64,000 nt of DNA from Xylanibacillus composti (GTDB lineage: Bacteria > Bacillota > Bacilli > Paenibacillales > K13), in contig NZ_BOVK01000051.1 of assembly GCF_018403685.1 (NCBI RefSeq), positions 17,237 through 81,236 of the forward strand, written 5' to 3'. The position numbers were made by a program, and so were the translations under genes. The number at the start of each line of letters is the position of its first letter. The stretch's first letter is position 1. Shown here piece by piece: positions 17,907 to 26,087 of this stretch. The notes under the pieces are model-generated. The model was not told where the DNA came from and did no database searches. It was given only the letters and a program-made list of their open reading frames with translations.

Positions 17907-19490
17907 TTAGAATTGCCTGGATAACGCTTGTCCTGCAAATACACCGGTTACTTTCTCGTTTCGAACCGCAACTTCACCGTTAACGAGTACATGTGAGATG
18001 CCTTCCGGGGCGCTTCTGGAAAGTAGATAGGTTGCGGTGTCTCTGACCGAATCCGGATCAAATACAACCAAATCCGCTGCTTTCCCGACTTCCACTGTTC
18101 CCCGATCCTTCAGGCCGAAACGGTCTGCGGCCGTCTTGGTCATGCGGTTAATCATTGTCTCAAGTCTGAAGCCGTATTCCCTGCAGAAACGGAGCAATCT
18201 GGGGAATGTGCCAAAAGCTCTTGGATGAGGATTTTTCCCAAGCGGAATCCCATCGGAGCCAACCATATAATAAGGTCTGGACAATAGCTCCAAGACATCC
18301 TTGTTGATTTGCTCCCAAATATCCGGAGCGTCAAATGGAGGCGTTGTAAAGAATCCGACCTCTAGCTCTTCTTCCAGCAAAATATCGCATATCATATCCG
18401 GCACAGACTGTCCGCGCTCTCTGGCCACATCAATAAAGCTTCTCCCGATATACTGCGGATTTTTCTTTAGATGAGTGAAATGCCCGACGCATTCGATGGT
18501 ATTGGCTTCAATTCCTTCCATCATCCGTTTTCTCAAGGATTGATTCCGAAGTCTTTCCAGCGTTGCATCAAACCCGTCCTCCACTGCCCATGGCGGAAGA
18601 AAGATCACAGCATAACCGCTTCCGGAAGGGTACGGATATAGCTCCAACGTAAGGTCAACTCCCCGCTGATACGCCGCATCGATATGCTTCATCACTTCAT
18701 CAACCTTGCCAGCGGTTTCCGGGGTAGTTCTGAAATGGGAAAAGTGCAGCTTGGCCCCTGATTTTTCCGCAATCTCAATGGCTTCCAATACCGGATCAAA
18801 CGGCTCCCCGCGAAATACACTTCGCAAGTGAGTAACATATACGCTGTCGTTCTCAGCCACAGTTTTGCATAATTCAATCATTTCTTCCGTATCGGAGTAC
18901 GAACATGGATAATAGCTTAGCCCGGTAGAGAAAGCAGCAGCGCCTTCCTTAAGTCCTTGATCAAGCAATGCTTTGGCTTTTTTCATGCTCTCGCCGGTTA
19001 AAGGCACGTCCTTCATCCCTACCGTTTCAAGCCTCAATGCTCCGTGCGGCACTTGGTATACCGTGTTGATGGCAACCGTTCGATGAAACTGTTGGCGGTA
19101 TTCTGCTACAGTCGACCAATCCCATGAAATAGGCGGCCTGCCGTTTAATCCGGCTAAATACTTTGCATACATCGATAAGTTCGCTTCGCTTAACGGTGCG
19201 TATGAGAGCCCGTCCTGGCCTAAAACTTCCGTTGTCACACCTTGATACAGCCCATTGGCATGCTGCCTGTCCCACAATAACATAATGTCGGAATGAACAT
19301 GCGTGTCGATAAAACCCGGGCTGACAATTTTTCCAGTAGCGTCAATGATCTCTGTTGCAACGACATTCGGCTTTTCATCAGCAGCAATCTCAACGATCTT
19401 GCCGTCTTTCACATAAACGTCGGCTTTGAATCGTTCTTTCTCAGTGCCGTCAATGACGCAGCCGCCTTTGATGACTACATCAAATTGCAT
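17907..19490 (-). CDS. N-acyl-D-amino-acid deacylase family amidohydrolase
   Basis: 527 residues. The amidohydrolase (urease-fold) start VDVVIKGG-like MQFDVVIKGGCVIDG is followed by the metal ligands H64 and H66 in GFIDTHVHSDI, then HLRSVFRG, HFSHFRTTPE, and the late GSDGIPLGKNPHPRAFGTF. The family removes the acyl group from N-acyl-D-amino acids or related imidates, using zinc. It sits between the PLP-enzyme gene (87 bp upstream) and the binding lipoprotein. Members with similar sequence include enzymes of quite different substrate, so the exact substrate is open. Confidence 0.9.
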   Translation of the reverse strand: MQFDVVIKGGCVIDGTEKERFKADVYVKDGKIVEIAADEKPNVVATEIIDATGKIVSPGFIDTHVHSDIMLLWDRQHANGLYQGVTTEVLGQDGLSYAPLSEANLSMYAKYLAGLNGRPPISWDWSTVAEYRQQFHRTVAINTVYQVPHGALRLETVGMKDVPLTGESMKKAKALLDQGLKEGAAAFSTGLSYYPCSYSDTEEMIELCKTVAENDSVYVTHLRSVFRGEPFDPVLEAIEIAEKSGAKLHFSHFRTTPETAGKVDEVMKHIDAAYQRGVDLTLELYPYPSGSGYAVIFLPPWAVEDGFDATLERLRNQSLRKRMMEGIEANTIECVGHFTHLKKNPQYIGRSFIDVARERGQSVPDMICDILLEEELEVGFFTTPPFDAPDIWEQINKDVLELLSRPYYMVGSDGIPLGKNPHPRAFGTFPRLLRFCREYGFRLETMINRMTKTAADRFGLKDRGTVEVGKAADLVVFDPDSVRDTATYLLSRSAPEGISHVLVNGEVAVRNEKVTGVFAGQALSRQF

Positions 19491-19577
19491 GTTGGTTTCC
19501 TTCCCCTCTTTGAAGATTGCCTGAAGTCCGCTTCCCGTATTTTTTGTGCAACACCCCCTATTCCATAGTTTCGCGCT

Positions 19578-20690
19578 TCACTCCATTGATAAAAGCGCTT
19601 TCATTCTATCGATAATGAGTGGAATTTCATGGTCTTGAAGATTCAGCGGATTAATGATGATGCCTTGTTCATCCGGAGTTAAGCCAACCATGATTCCCGG
19701 CTCTCCCCATTCCAATTGATTCTTGAGCTCAAGGGCGGAAAGAGGCATCGATGAATCCAAAATAACGGCCGCTCTGGGATAATGTTGCCCTACAGGACCA
19801 GGAAACACTCTTTGCACTGTCAGCCCTGGATTATTCAACGATTTTTGGATCAGCTGAACTCTTTGTTCCAGTTCATGTGTCACTTTGGCATGATCCAAGC
19901 GTATATAACGTTCGACCGCTGCCAACAATCCCATCATTTCTTCTTTTCCAACCTTCATCGATCGGCCTATTGAATGCCTTGGACTCATGTGGATGCGGCA
20001 GGCATGGATCAAGTCTCTTTTACCTACGACAAGCCCTGTGCATTGGGGCCCTCTTAATGTTTTTCCACCCGAGAAAATCGCTGCTGTCGCTCCCATTTCC
20101 GTAAATCTCCATAAATTCTCAACCGGCGGCAGCTGTGCCGCAGCATCCACAATGACAGGGATCCCATGCTTTTGGCCAATCTCTATTACGGTTTCCAAAG
20201 GCAGGACCCCTTTCTTTAAGGTCGCTGCATCGAAATAAAAGATGCAGGCAGTACGGTCATTGATAGCGCTCTCCAGCTGCCATGGATAAGTGACATCCAC
20301 ATTTCCTATCTCAACCAGCTTAACGCCAACCTGCCTAATCGCGTGATCATAACCATTTCTTTGGCTTCTATGCATAATAACTTCATTTTTCATGCCTAAT
20401 GTATCCGGCAATCTTTCAGCTTTCGCCAAATCGTCGCCTGCAACGCAGGCTGCAGTCACAATGGCCATGCCTGCAGCTGCCCCATTGGTTATAAGCGCAC
20501 TTTCATTTCGGGTCAACTGAGCAAGCCGTTGTCCTGCTTTATCCTGAAGCTCTTCAATGTTGACGAATGATTTCCCGGCCTCGACCATAGCATGGATGAC
20601 TTCTTCCGGCATTAACGAACCGCCGATGATGGTATACGTATCAACCGCATTGATGAGAGTGCGGACACCCAAGTTTTTGTACGATGGCAT
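19578..20690 (-). CDS. SelA/DgaE-like PLP-dependent enzyme
   Basis: 370 residues from ATG 20690 (MPSYKNLGVRTLINAVDTYT). The open frame extends 82 codons upstream, but that part lies inside the preceding dehydrogenase gene and AAAAGGGG precedes 20690, so the extension is spurious. The fold is that of selenocysteine synthase-related ammonia-lyases such as D-glucosaminate-6-phosphate ammonia-lyase (DgaE). Visible motifs are ESALITNGAAAGMAI, IPVIVDAAAQLPP (PLP-binding Asp) and the Schiff-base lysine in FSGGKTLRGPQCTG. It probably deaminates a sugar acid or hydroxy-amino acid. Start and upstream stop are separated by one base, indicating translational coupling. Confidence 0.85.
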   Translation of the reverse strand: MPSYKNLGVRTLINAVDTYTIIGGSLMPEEVIHAMVEAGKSFVNIEELQDKAGQRLAQLTRNESALITNGAAAGMAIVTAACVAGDDLAKAERLPDTLGMKNEVIMHRSQRNGYDHAIRQVGVKLVEIGNVDVTYPWQLESAINDRTACIFYFDAATLKKGVLPLETVIEIGQKHGIPVIVDAAAQLPPVENLWRFTEMGATAAIFSGGKTLRGPQCTGLVVGKRDLIHACRIHMSPRHSIGRSMKVGKEEMMGLLAAVERYIRLDHAKVTHELEQRVQLIQKSLNNPGLTVQRVFPGPVGQHYPRAAVILDSSMPLSALELKNQLEWGEPGIMVGLTPDEQGIIINPLNLQDHEIPLIIDRMKALLSME

Positions 20691-20691
20691 G

Positions 20692-21477
20692 TTATATCCC
20701 CTTTTCCTCGATGATTTGCGCCAAATATCCTCCGTCAACGGTATGGCAGCTCCCTGTAATAAATGAGGCCATATCGGATGACAGGAATAATATGAGCTGG
20801 GCAACCTCTTCGGGCTGTCCTGCGCGGTACATCGGCTGCATCGTTTCGATAAATTGCTTGAGAGCTTCGGGGTTCTCGTGATTCTCAATGGATCGATGCA
20901 AGTCGTCGGTATAGATGCATCCAGGCATAACTGCATTCACACGAATGTTGTTCCTCGCATAATCAATGGCCATTCCTCTAGTTAAGGCATTGATGCCGCC
21001 CTTTGTTGAGGCATAGACGCTAAAATGCTTTTGGGTCGCTTCCGCTTGTACGGACGATACATTCACAATGGCGCCTTTCCCGGCATCCATCATATAGGGT
21101 ATACAGTACTTGGAGAAAAGAAATACGCTTCTTAAGTTTGTATGGTGCAACCGTTCCCATTCTTCTTCACTTACGGTATGGAGCAGCTTTTGCATTCCGA
21201 TTCCGGCATTGTTGACCAAGATATCGATTCGGCCATATTTGGCATAGGTTTGTTCAACGGCTGATCGAACTAAATCAGGGTTTGAAACATCCGTTTGCAT
21301 AAAAAATGCGCGACCGCCAGCCTTTTGGATTTGCTCAAGCGTTTGTTGCCCCTTGGTCTCATGAATATCAACCAAACCAACGATGGCTCCTTGCTCTGCG
21401 AATAATAAGCTTGTCGCTTTGCCAATACCCGACGCGGCCCCAGTTACTATAGCGACTCTTTGATCTAACAAAGTCAT
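20692..21477 (-). CDS. Short-chain dehydrogenase/reductase
   Basis: 261 residues, a classical SDR: cofactor motif TGAASGIG at residues 12-19, NNAGIG near 89, catalytic Ser in NVSSVQ and the Y-x3-K pair in YASTKGG. Asp in LVDIHE after the second strand suggests NAD(H) preference. It is the first gene of the operon; its start has GGAGG in front (GAGGAGGTGTGATGCC, minus strand) and a perfect palindrome 32-58 nt upstream. It probably oxidises or reduces a hydroxy or keto sugar acid handled by the downstream PLP enzyme. Confidence 0.9.
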   Translation of the reverse strand: MTLLDQRVAIVTGAASGIGKATSLLFAEQGAIVGLVDIHETKGQQTLEQIQKAGGRAFFMQTDVSNPDLVRSAVEQTYAKYGRIDILVNNAGIGMQKLLHTVSEEEWERLHHTNLRSVFLFSKYCIPYMMDAGKGAIVNVSSVQAEATQKHFSVYASTKGGINALTRGMAIDYARNNIRVNAVMPGCIYTDDLHRSIENHENPEALKQFIETMQPMYRAGQPEEVAQLILFLSSDMASFITGSCHTVDGGYLAQIIEEKGI

Positions 21478-21508
21478 ATGGCATCACACCTCCTCTATGA
21501 AAGTATTT

Positions 21509-21535
21509 TAGTTTATTCGTTCGACGAATAAACTA
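21509..21535. promoter_or_regulatory. Perfect 27-bp palindromic operator upstream of the SDR operon
   Basis: Arms TAGTTTATTCGT and ACGAATAAACTA are exact reverse complements around TCG. It is 32 nt before the SDR start and surely overlaps the operon promoter. A second, less perfect site with the same half (AGTTTATTCGT) lies at 21978-22000. No candidate repressor gene is in the window. Confidence 0.8.
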
Positions 21536-21587
21536 TTCTAGCGTCATTATAAGCCTAGGTGTTTTTCAGTGTCAATTCGCAAATTAG

Positions 21588-21650
21588 TCATTTCCGAATT
21601 GCCTCCTTCGAACCTCCACCGATAACAGCAATCTTCACTTTATTGTTCAT
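21588..21650 (-). pseudogene. N-terminal stub of a GH4 family glycosidase
   Basis: A 20-codon frame begins MNNKVKIAVIGGGS, the NAD-binding start of GH4 enzymes (6-phospho-glycosidases and relatives), with GGAGAA well spaced upstream, then breaks off (KEAIRK, stop). Its ATG overlaps the 3' end of the kinase remnant, as in a former operon. The rest of the gene is gone. Confidence 0.55.
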
Positions 21651-21951
21651 ATACCGTTCTCCTCCCATAGAAATTAAATGTGGAATAAATGCTTGCATCG
21701 GCTTTCATTCCTATTCGATCCATAGCTAGCAATACCGCGCCATAAACCGGCGCCTTATCAGGAACTGTATATTTGGCATCGGGATATTGACTTTGCACCG
21801 TTTTCTTCAATTTCGCCAAAAGCTTGTCGCTTTTCCCCAGCTGAAACACACTGCCAATCAATACAGCCGGGATCTCATCTCCTTCGAAGTTGCCAAGGCG
21901 CTTAATGACAGAATAAGCGGCAATGCCAAGCTTCATTTTAGTATTTTCCAT
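21640..21951 (-). pseudogene. C-terminal fragment of a BadF/BcrA-type kinase (N-acetylglucosamine kinase-like)
   Basis: 103 codons: GIAAYSVIKRLG, then EIPAVLIGSVFQLGKSD, then KAPVYGAVLLAMDRIG. This is the last third of a BadF/BadG/BcrA ATPase-family sugar kinase (usually ~300 residues); the nucleotide-binding N-terminus is absent. A former operator at 21978 lies directly upstream, suggesting an internal deletion that kept the promoter. It may still be translated but cannot be an active kinase. Confidence 0.7.
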
Positions 21952-21977
21952 GATTTGAATGGCCGACCTTGAATTTG

Positions 21978-22000
21978 GTTAGTTTATTCGTCGAATTAAC
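21978..22000. promoter_or_regulatory. Second copy of the AGTTTATTCG operator
   Basis: GTTTATTCG-T-CGAATTAAC is an inverted repeat with one mismatch and shares the half-site TTAGTTTATTCGT with the palindrome at 21509. It lies 27 nt upstream of the truncated kinase. The two sites probably bound one regulator that controlled both units. Confidence 0.6.
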
Positions 22001-22205
22001 TTGCTTAATGTTAATCTGGTTATGACTTAATGTCAATCCATAATTTATGAATATGTTGCTATTCCGTAATAAAGTCTACCATACCTGTTCTGAGCAAATT
22101 TCACCATGGAACAGTAGACTATCACATTGACAAAAGCAGATAAGCAGGTAAAAGTGTTGAAGAGGATCATGGATGAACATATGACTAACGCGGAAGGAAG
22201 CAACA

Positions 22206-22731
22206 TTCGGACTTAAAGACGGCAAGTGATTTAGCTAAAGACCCTTATGTTTCCGCCATAAACCGGTCACCTTATTTCAACATTTTTCACAATGTGTTGT
22301 ATAGGTCGAACTACTGGTATCCGCTCATTTCAGCATGGATGGTCAATTCGCAAACCTATAACTTCATGTATAATTCTATCAAGTTGGCTGGACTTTCCAC
22401 GATTTTCATCATTTTGGTGTTCGTCATCGTTGCCTACACAAGCCGCATGCTGAACAGTGCCGCAGGAATCGCGCTCGCCAAGACGATGACGACCGGATAC
22501 GCCATACCCGGGGCGATTATCGCGATTGGCGTCCTAAGCTTCTTCATTCCTGCTGCTGGATGAGCCGTTCAGTAATCTGGATGCGGCTTCAAAATCACGA
22601 TCCGCCGTGAGCTTCGGGATATCTTGAAGACAGCGGGCATCACCTGCCTGCTCGTATCTTACGATCCGCAGGACATCGAAAGTATCTGCGATCAATCAAT
22701 CCGCTTCAGCGAACAGAAGGTTGCGACATGA
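22206..22731 (+). pseudogene. Decayed ABC importer: permease and ATPase remnants
   Basis: From about 22206 a frame reads KTASDLAKDPYVSAINRSP and continues into a permease-like segment (NSIKLAGLSTIFIILVFVIV, then LAKTMTTGYAIPGAIIAIGV), typical of iron-type FbpB permeases, ending at 22563. In another frame, 22553-22590 reads LLDEPFSNLDAASK, the Walker B of an ABC ATPase, and after a frame change RRELRDILKTAGITCLLVSYDPQDIES runs to TGA at 22731. Several kilobases of a normal importer are compressed into ~530 bp. The part before the permease may derive from a binding protein (weak). A good terminator follows. Confidence 0.75.
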
Positions 22732-22738
22732 GGCGACT

Positions 22739-22785
22739 GACCCCGAGCAATTCTTGAACAGGAATCGCTCGGGGTCTTTTTGTTG
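22739..22785 (+). terminator. Rho-independent terminator after the ABC importer remnant
   Basis: GACCCCGAGC and GCTCGGGGTC pair, extended by an inner ATTC/GAAT, followed by TTTTT. It begins 8 nt past the remnant ATPase stop, so this was the original operon end. Confidence 0.88.
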
Positions 22786-22895
22786 TTTCGATATTTGATT
22801 CATTAACAGTGGCACCTTTTCTCCGGAGGCTGAATCACCTATCACCCTGTCAGCAGGCATCCGCATATGCTGCAAAAAAAAGGATGTGATAAGCC

Positions 22896-23234
22896 ATGCC
22901 CAATTACCGAATTATCGTAGATCTATCCGACCGTCAGTTATATCTGCTGGATCATAATACTGTCGTTCGCGGGTTTCCTGTGGGAATCGGCGCCATGGTC
23001 ACGCAAACACCAACAGGCGAATTTACCATTATTAACAAACAAGCTAACCCCGGAGGGCCTTACGGCGCGTTCTGGATGGGCTTGTCCAAACCGCATTACG
23101 GCATTCACGGTACGAATAATCCGGCTTCCATTGGCAAGCTGGTATCCCTCGGTTGTATTCGGATGTATAACCAGGATGTTGTTGCATTATCCAGGCTCGT
23201 ACCGGTTGGAACAAGAGTGACGATTCGTCCGTAG
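22896..23234 (+). CDS. L,D-transpeptidase, YkuD domain
   Basis: 112 residues, essentially only a YkuD catalytic domain, starting [19 protein letters not shown]. The catalytic motif has His71 in [12 protein letters not shown] and Cys87 in SLGCIRM. L,D-transpeptidases cross-link peptidoglycan peptides at meso-diaminopimelate and are common as short spore or envelope proteins in Bacillales. No signal peptide or LysM domain is visible, unlike B. subtilis YkuD, so export would need another route or the protein acts late in the mother cell. AAGGATG precedes the ATG at 22896. Confidence 0.9.
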   Translation: MPNYRIIVDLSDRQLYLLDHNTVVRGFPVGIGAMVTQTPTGEFTIINKQANPGGPYGAFWMGLSKPHYGIHGTNNPASIGKLVSLGCIRMYNQDVVALSRLVPVGTRVTIRP

Positions 23235-23262
23235 CGCCGGACGGTGGGGAGTCAGGCATTTA

Positions 23263-23664
23263 TCACGCATTGTCTTTTACCCTATACCAATACCTATATA
23301 CTTCTTTGTACCCCAGCTTGGAATAAAGCCTCCATGCCGGAGCATTGTTCGCTACTACCGCTAGATAACTGTACCTGGCTCCATTCTCCCGCCCCCACCT
23401 CAGCAGATGGAGTATCATTTGCTCTGCAAAGCCTCGGTTTCTGAAGTTGATATCCGTCACGATATCGTATAACCCTATGTGTTCCCTTTCCACTACTCCA
23501 AAACCACAAGCTATAGCTTGCTCCTGGTCGTAAAGCGTAAATATGCAATCACCAAAAAACCTCTCCCTATCCTCTGACTATCCACTAGCCTGGGAGGTTG
23601 ACACATCCATTTTTCCAACATCAAGCCAATATTCTGCAATTGCGTAATCTCTTATTTCAAAATT
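23263..23664 (-). pseudogene. GNAT acetyltransferase with in-frame amber stop and lost N-terminus
   Basis: One frame reads EIRDYAIAEYWLDVGKMD, then STSQASG, TAG (23578-23580), SEDRERFFGDCIFTLYDQ, and on through a complete GNAT C-terminal half (DIVTDINFRNRGFAEQMIL acetyl-CoA loop, NAPAWRLYSKLGY). A further stop closes the frame at 23665 and no start precedes it. The last 76 codons from a GTG at 23493 could still be made but lack part of the acceptor site. Both the missing start and the single TAG point to a decaying gene. Confidence 0.75.
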
Positions 23665-23816
23665 TCACCGAATCCGTAACGATCTCGTCACAAGCTCACA
23701 ACATTGGCGGCGGCGGTACGATAAACCTGTGGAAATGACTGAAACCGGTACATCGCGTTCAGAGGTAGGACGAATTAGGAGGCGAAGAAGGAACGGACCA
23801 GTCGCTTGAATCAAAT

Positions 23817-24000
23817 AGCGGTCATCCGTGTCCATTAGAGCGAAAAAAACGTTCTTTTGCTTTTCTAACGGTCGCCGATGTCCATTAGAGAGCAAAAATC
23901 GTCGTTTTGACCTGTCCATGCTGCGCTAATGGTCACCCATGTCCGTTATATTCCTAAAAACGCCCCAGACACCCTGTAGCGGTCATCCGTGTCCGTTTGA
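23817..24000. repeat. Four copies of a 23-bp motif (RRYGGTCRYCCRTGTCCRTTAGA)
   Basis: Copies start at 23817, 23867, 23928 and 23978 and read, for example, AGCGGTCATCCGTGTCC then ATTAGA. Start-to-start distances are 50, 61 and 50 bp, and the spacers are not obviously conserved apart from A/T-rich cores (GCGAAAAAAACG, GAGCAAAAATCG). There is no gene between 23665 and 24212. All copies have the same orientation, unlike the TAACGGAA element. Confidence 0.75.
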
Positions 24001-24156
24001 GTTCCGGATGCTGCATTTCCCAAACGGCTAAATCGGCAGCGCTGCTATCGTCAACATGAACGTTCACAGTGGATGAGCATCATGTATCGCATTGTCGTGA
24101 ACGGACTTCGAGAATCCCCATATTATGTGTTCAACATCCAATACATAACACTTGAA

Positions 24157-24182
24157 GGGGCTGCTCAACTTGATGCAGCCCC
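24157..24182 (-). terminator. Hairpin after the ABC-F gene
   Basis: GGGGCTGC and GCAGCCCC form a strong 8-bp stem 31 bp past the stop at 24213. The following sequence on the minus strand (TTCAAGTGTT) is only partly T-rich, so termination is likely but not textbook. Confidence 0.55.
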
Positions 24183-24212
24183 TCATGTTGTAGAACAAAG
24201 GCTCTGTTCGTT

Positions 24213-25676
24213 CTAGTCTATCCTGATAATGTTCCCATCCTTGACTTCATATACTATATCCGCTACATTGTCCACCAACCGGGCATCATGCGTGATAAAC
24301 AAGATCGTCCCTGCATATTCGCGCATAAGCTGCTCCAAGGCTTCCACCGCAGGAAGATCGAGAAAATTGCTCGGCTCGTCCAGGAGCAGGATATTGTACC
24401 GGCCGAGCAGCATGTGGGCCAGCTTCAGCTTGATGATCTCCCCGCCGCTCAGTACAGCCAGCTCCTTGCGGATGTCCTGCTGCGAAACCCCCATTGCCGC
24501 CAGGACGGCACGCACCTCAGACACTGGATAGTCGCATTCGTCCAGCAAATACTCCAGCACTTTCTGATCGCGCATGGTTTTGTAGCTGTCTTGCGCAAAG
24601 TAGCCCAACTGGGCTTTGGGCGACAGGACAATGCCGTCTTCGCGATTCAAAATCATCTGGAACAGGGTGGATTTCCCCGTCCCATTCGCTCCCGTAATCG
24701 CGATTTTGGCGCCCAGCGGAAATTGAAACGACGCCCGCTCGAAGATCACTTTGTCGCCATACCGCTTGACCAGATCGTTCCCGATGATCGGAAACGGATT
24801 GTGCAGGGCCAGGGCAGGGCTTTGCCGAAAGCGAATGGTTCGTAGCGTTTCCGGCGCTTCCGGCTTGCCTAGCGCTTCCATGCGATGCTCCATGTTGCGG
24901 GCGGCTTGATGCAGCTTCTTCTGTTTGCTGCCCGTTGTTTTCTGATGGCCGAGTCGTCCGCCGCTCTCCGATTTGTTCTTGCCGGAGGCCCGTGCCTTCT
25001 GCTCCATCTTTCTGGCCTGACTCTTGGCTTCCGCAATGGCTTTCTCCAGCCGCACGCGCTCAGCGCTCCACTGCTTGAATTGCTCGGCCTGGCTTCGCCG
25101 CTCCTCCTCCTTCTGGGCCAAGTAGTCGGAGTATCCGCCCCAATACTCGGCAATCTTCCCGTCCTTCAATTCCCAGATCTTATCCACGACTTGGTCGAGA
25201 AAGTCGCGATCATGGCTGATGACCAACAAGGCGCCAGTAATCTGCCTGCATTGGCTGATCAAAACCTGTATGCCCTCGCGATCCAAGTGGGACGTCGGTT
25301 CATCGGCCAGAATCCCGTCCGCGGCTTCCGACATCGCCAACGCGATCTTCAGCCTCGTCTCTTCGCCGCCGCTTCGGCGCTCGTCGTCGAGCTTGCTGGC
25401 GACGCCCATCTTGCCCAGTAAGGCGAAGTTTTTGCCCTCTCCTGCAACAGGCTCATCCAGCTGCGGAATATAAGCTAGACGTCCCTCCCGTACAATCTGG
25501 CCTTCCGATACTGGCCTTTCTCCAACCAACACCTTCAGCAACGTGCTCTTGCCCGCCCCATTCGCACCGACCAGGCCAATGCGATCATACGGGTACAGCT
25601 CGAGTTCTTCGATATCCAGGACTTTGCGCCCCAAGTACTCCACGTATAGGTTTTCAACTTTTACCAATGGCTTCAT
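24213..25676 (-). CDS. ABC-F protein, probable ribosome-protection antibiotic resistance factor (Vga/VmlR-like)
   Basis: 487 residues with two ABC ATPase domains and no membrane segments. Domain 1: Walker [10 protein letters not shown] near 38, signature [13 protein letters not shown], Walker [14 protein letters not shown] basic coiled interdomain linker (residues ~195-290, rich in [10 protein letters not shown] and [17 protein letters not shown]) is followed by domain 2: [34 protein letters not shown]. The short domain 1 without a long arm insertion resembles Vga/Lsa/VmlR resistance proteins, which displace lincosamides, streptogramin A, pleuromutilins or macrolides from the ribosome. AAGGAGGGAAT lies before the ATG. 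A ~400-nt leader with two tiny ORFs and attenuator hairpins precedes it, supporting drug-inducible resistance rather than housekeeping. Confidence 0.88.
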   Translation of the reverse strand: MKPLVKVENLYVEYLGRKVLDIEELELYPYDRIGLVGANGAGKSTLLKVLVGERPVSEGQIVREGRLAYIPQLDEPVAGEGKNFALLGKMGVASKLDDERRSGGEETRLKIALAMSEAADGILADEPTSHLDREGIQVLISQCRQITGALLVISHDRDFLDQVVDKIWELKDGKIAEYWGGYSDYLAQKEEERRSQAEQFKQWSAERVRLEKAIAEAKSQARKMEQKARASGKNKSESGGRLGHQKTTGSKQKKLHQAARNMEHRMEALGKPEAPETLRTIRFRQSPALALHNPFPIIGNDLVKRYGDKVIFERASFQFPLGAKIAITGANGTGKSTLFQMILNREDGIVLSPKAQLGYFAQDSYKTMRDQKVLEYLLDECDYPVSEVRAVLAAMGVSQQDIRKELAVLSGGEIIKLKLAHMLLGRYNILLLDEPSNFLDLPAVEALEQLMREYAGTILFITHDARLVDNVADIVYEVKDGNIIRID

Positions 25677-25693
25677 CTAAAATTCCCTCCTTC

Positions 25694-25733
25694 AAAAATC
25701 GCAGTCTTCTGTTTCGCAGGATGACCTGCGATT
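25694..25733 (-). promoter_or_regulatory. Attenuator: mutually exclusive hairpins just before the ABC-F ribosome site
   Basis: On the minus strand, segment A (AATCGCAGG, 25733-25725) can pair with B (CCTGCGA, 25720-25714; 4-nt loop) or with C (CTGCGATT, 25704-25697), which is followed by TTTTT like a terminator. B and C share CTGCGA, so A:B and A:C exclude each other. Segment A begins 11 nt after the stop of the leader ORF at 25745-25768, where a stalled ribosome would cover it. Confidence 0.65.
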
Positions 25734-25744
25734 GATGAAGGGGA

Positions 25745-25768
25745 TCAAATAAAGAACAACCAGCGCAT
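25745..25768 (-). CDS. Leader peptide MRWLFFI upstream of the ABC-F gene
   Basis: A seven-codon ORF (M-R-W-L-F-F-I, TGA) with AAGGAG 9 nt before its ATG. It sits between a strong upstream terminator (25845-25886) and the attenuator at 25694-25733. The good ribosome site, the position and the hydrophobic short peptide suggest a drug-sensing leader whose stalled ribosome sets the fold downstream. No homologue was recognised. Confidence 0.6.
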   Translation of the reverse strand: MRWLFFI

Positions 25769-25844
25769 CGTAACCCGCTCCTTTATGCAATTTGACATGC
25801 CGCAAGAAACATAGGAACAAGACATCGAACGGATTTCGGGCAAC

Positions 25845-25886
25845 AAAAAAGCAGATCCAAGTCCGGCAATGCGGGCTTGCATCTGC
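25845..25886 (-). terminator. Strong terminator inside the ABC-F leader
   Basis: Fifteen-base arms (GCAGATCCAAGTCCG / CGGGCTTGCATCTGC) pair with one mismatch and one G-U, and the minus strand continues into six T. It lies between the promoter at 26088-26116 and the ABC-F gene, so it probably causes premature termination without antibiotic. Alternatively it ends a transcript from the VOC gene (stop at 26146). Confidence 0.75.
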
Positions 25887-25980
25887 ATCATTCACGAGCG
25901 AGGCCAAGTGAAAACAAGACATTGCTGTCAAAACAACGCCATGCCTGTTCCATGAAAGTATTCGCAAATGCAAGCAGCTT

Positions 25981-26019
25981 AAAAAAGCCCACATGTGTGG
26001 AAAAGAAAATCCGCTTTTT
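25981..26019 (-). terminator. First terminator-like hairpin in the ABC-F leader
   Basis: On the minus strand AAAAAGC and GCTTTTTT enclose a small CCAC/GTGG hairpin and the structure ends in T6. It starts 10 nt after the stop codon of the leader ORF MLHSMRIR. A stalled ribosome there would disturb it. Confidence 0.5.
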
Positions 26020-26028
26020 ATCGCCAGC

Positions 26029-26055
26029 TTATCGAATACGCATGGAATGCAGCAT
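26029..26055 (-). CDS. Leader peptide MLHSMRIR, ErmDL-like
   Basis: An eight-codon ORF (M-L-H-S-M-R-I-R, TAA) with AGGAGG 10 nt upstream, right behind a good promoter. The peptide is nearly the start of the erm(D) leader peptide (MTHSMRLR), whose R-L-R is a known macrolide-dependent ribosome arrest motif of the +x+ type; here it is R-I-R followed by stop. This is strong circumstantial evidence that a macrolide or ketolide stalls ribosomes here to induce the ABC-F gene. Confidence 0.7.
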   Translation of the reverse strand: MLHSMRIR

Positions 26056-26087
26056 CTATCAAGGGCCTCCTATTCAAGAATACACAA

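Noticed and set aside
19590..19606. cre-like TGAAAGCGCTTTTA
   Set aside because: It lies inside the last codons of the PLP-enzyme gene (Met-Lys-Ala-Leu-Leu), so chance is as likely as a regulatory site.
20691..20936. N-terminal extension of the SelA/DgaE-like protein
   Set aside because: These codons lie within the SDR gene in another frame; the family start and a ribosome site are at 20690.
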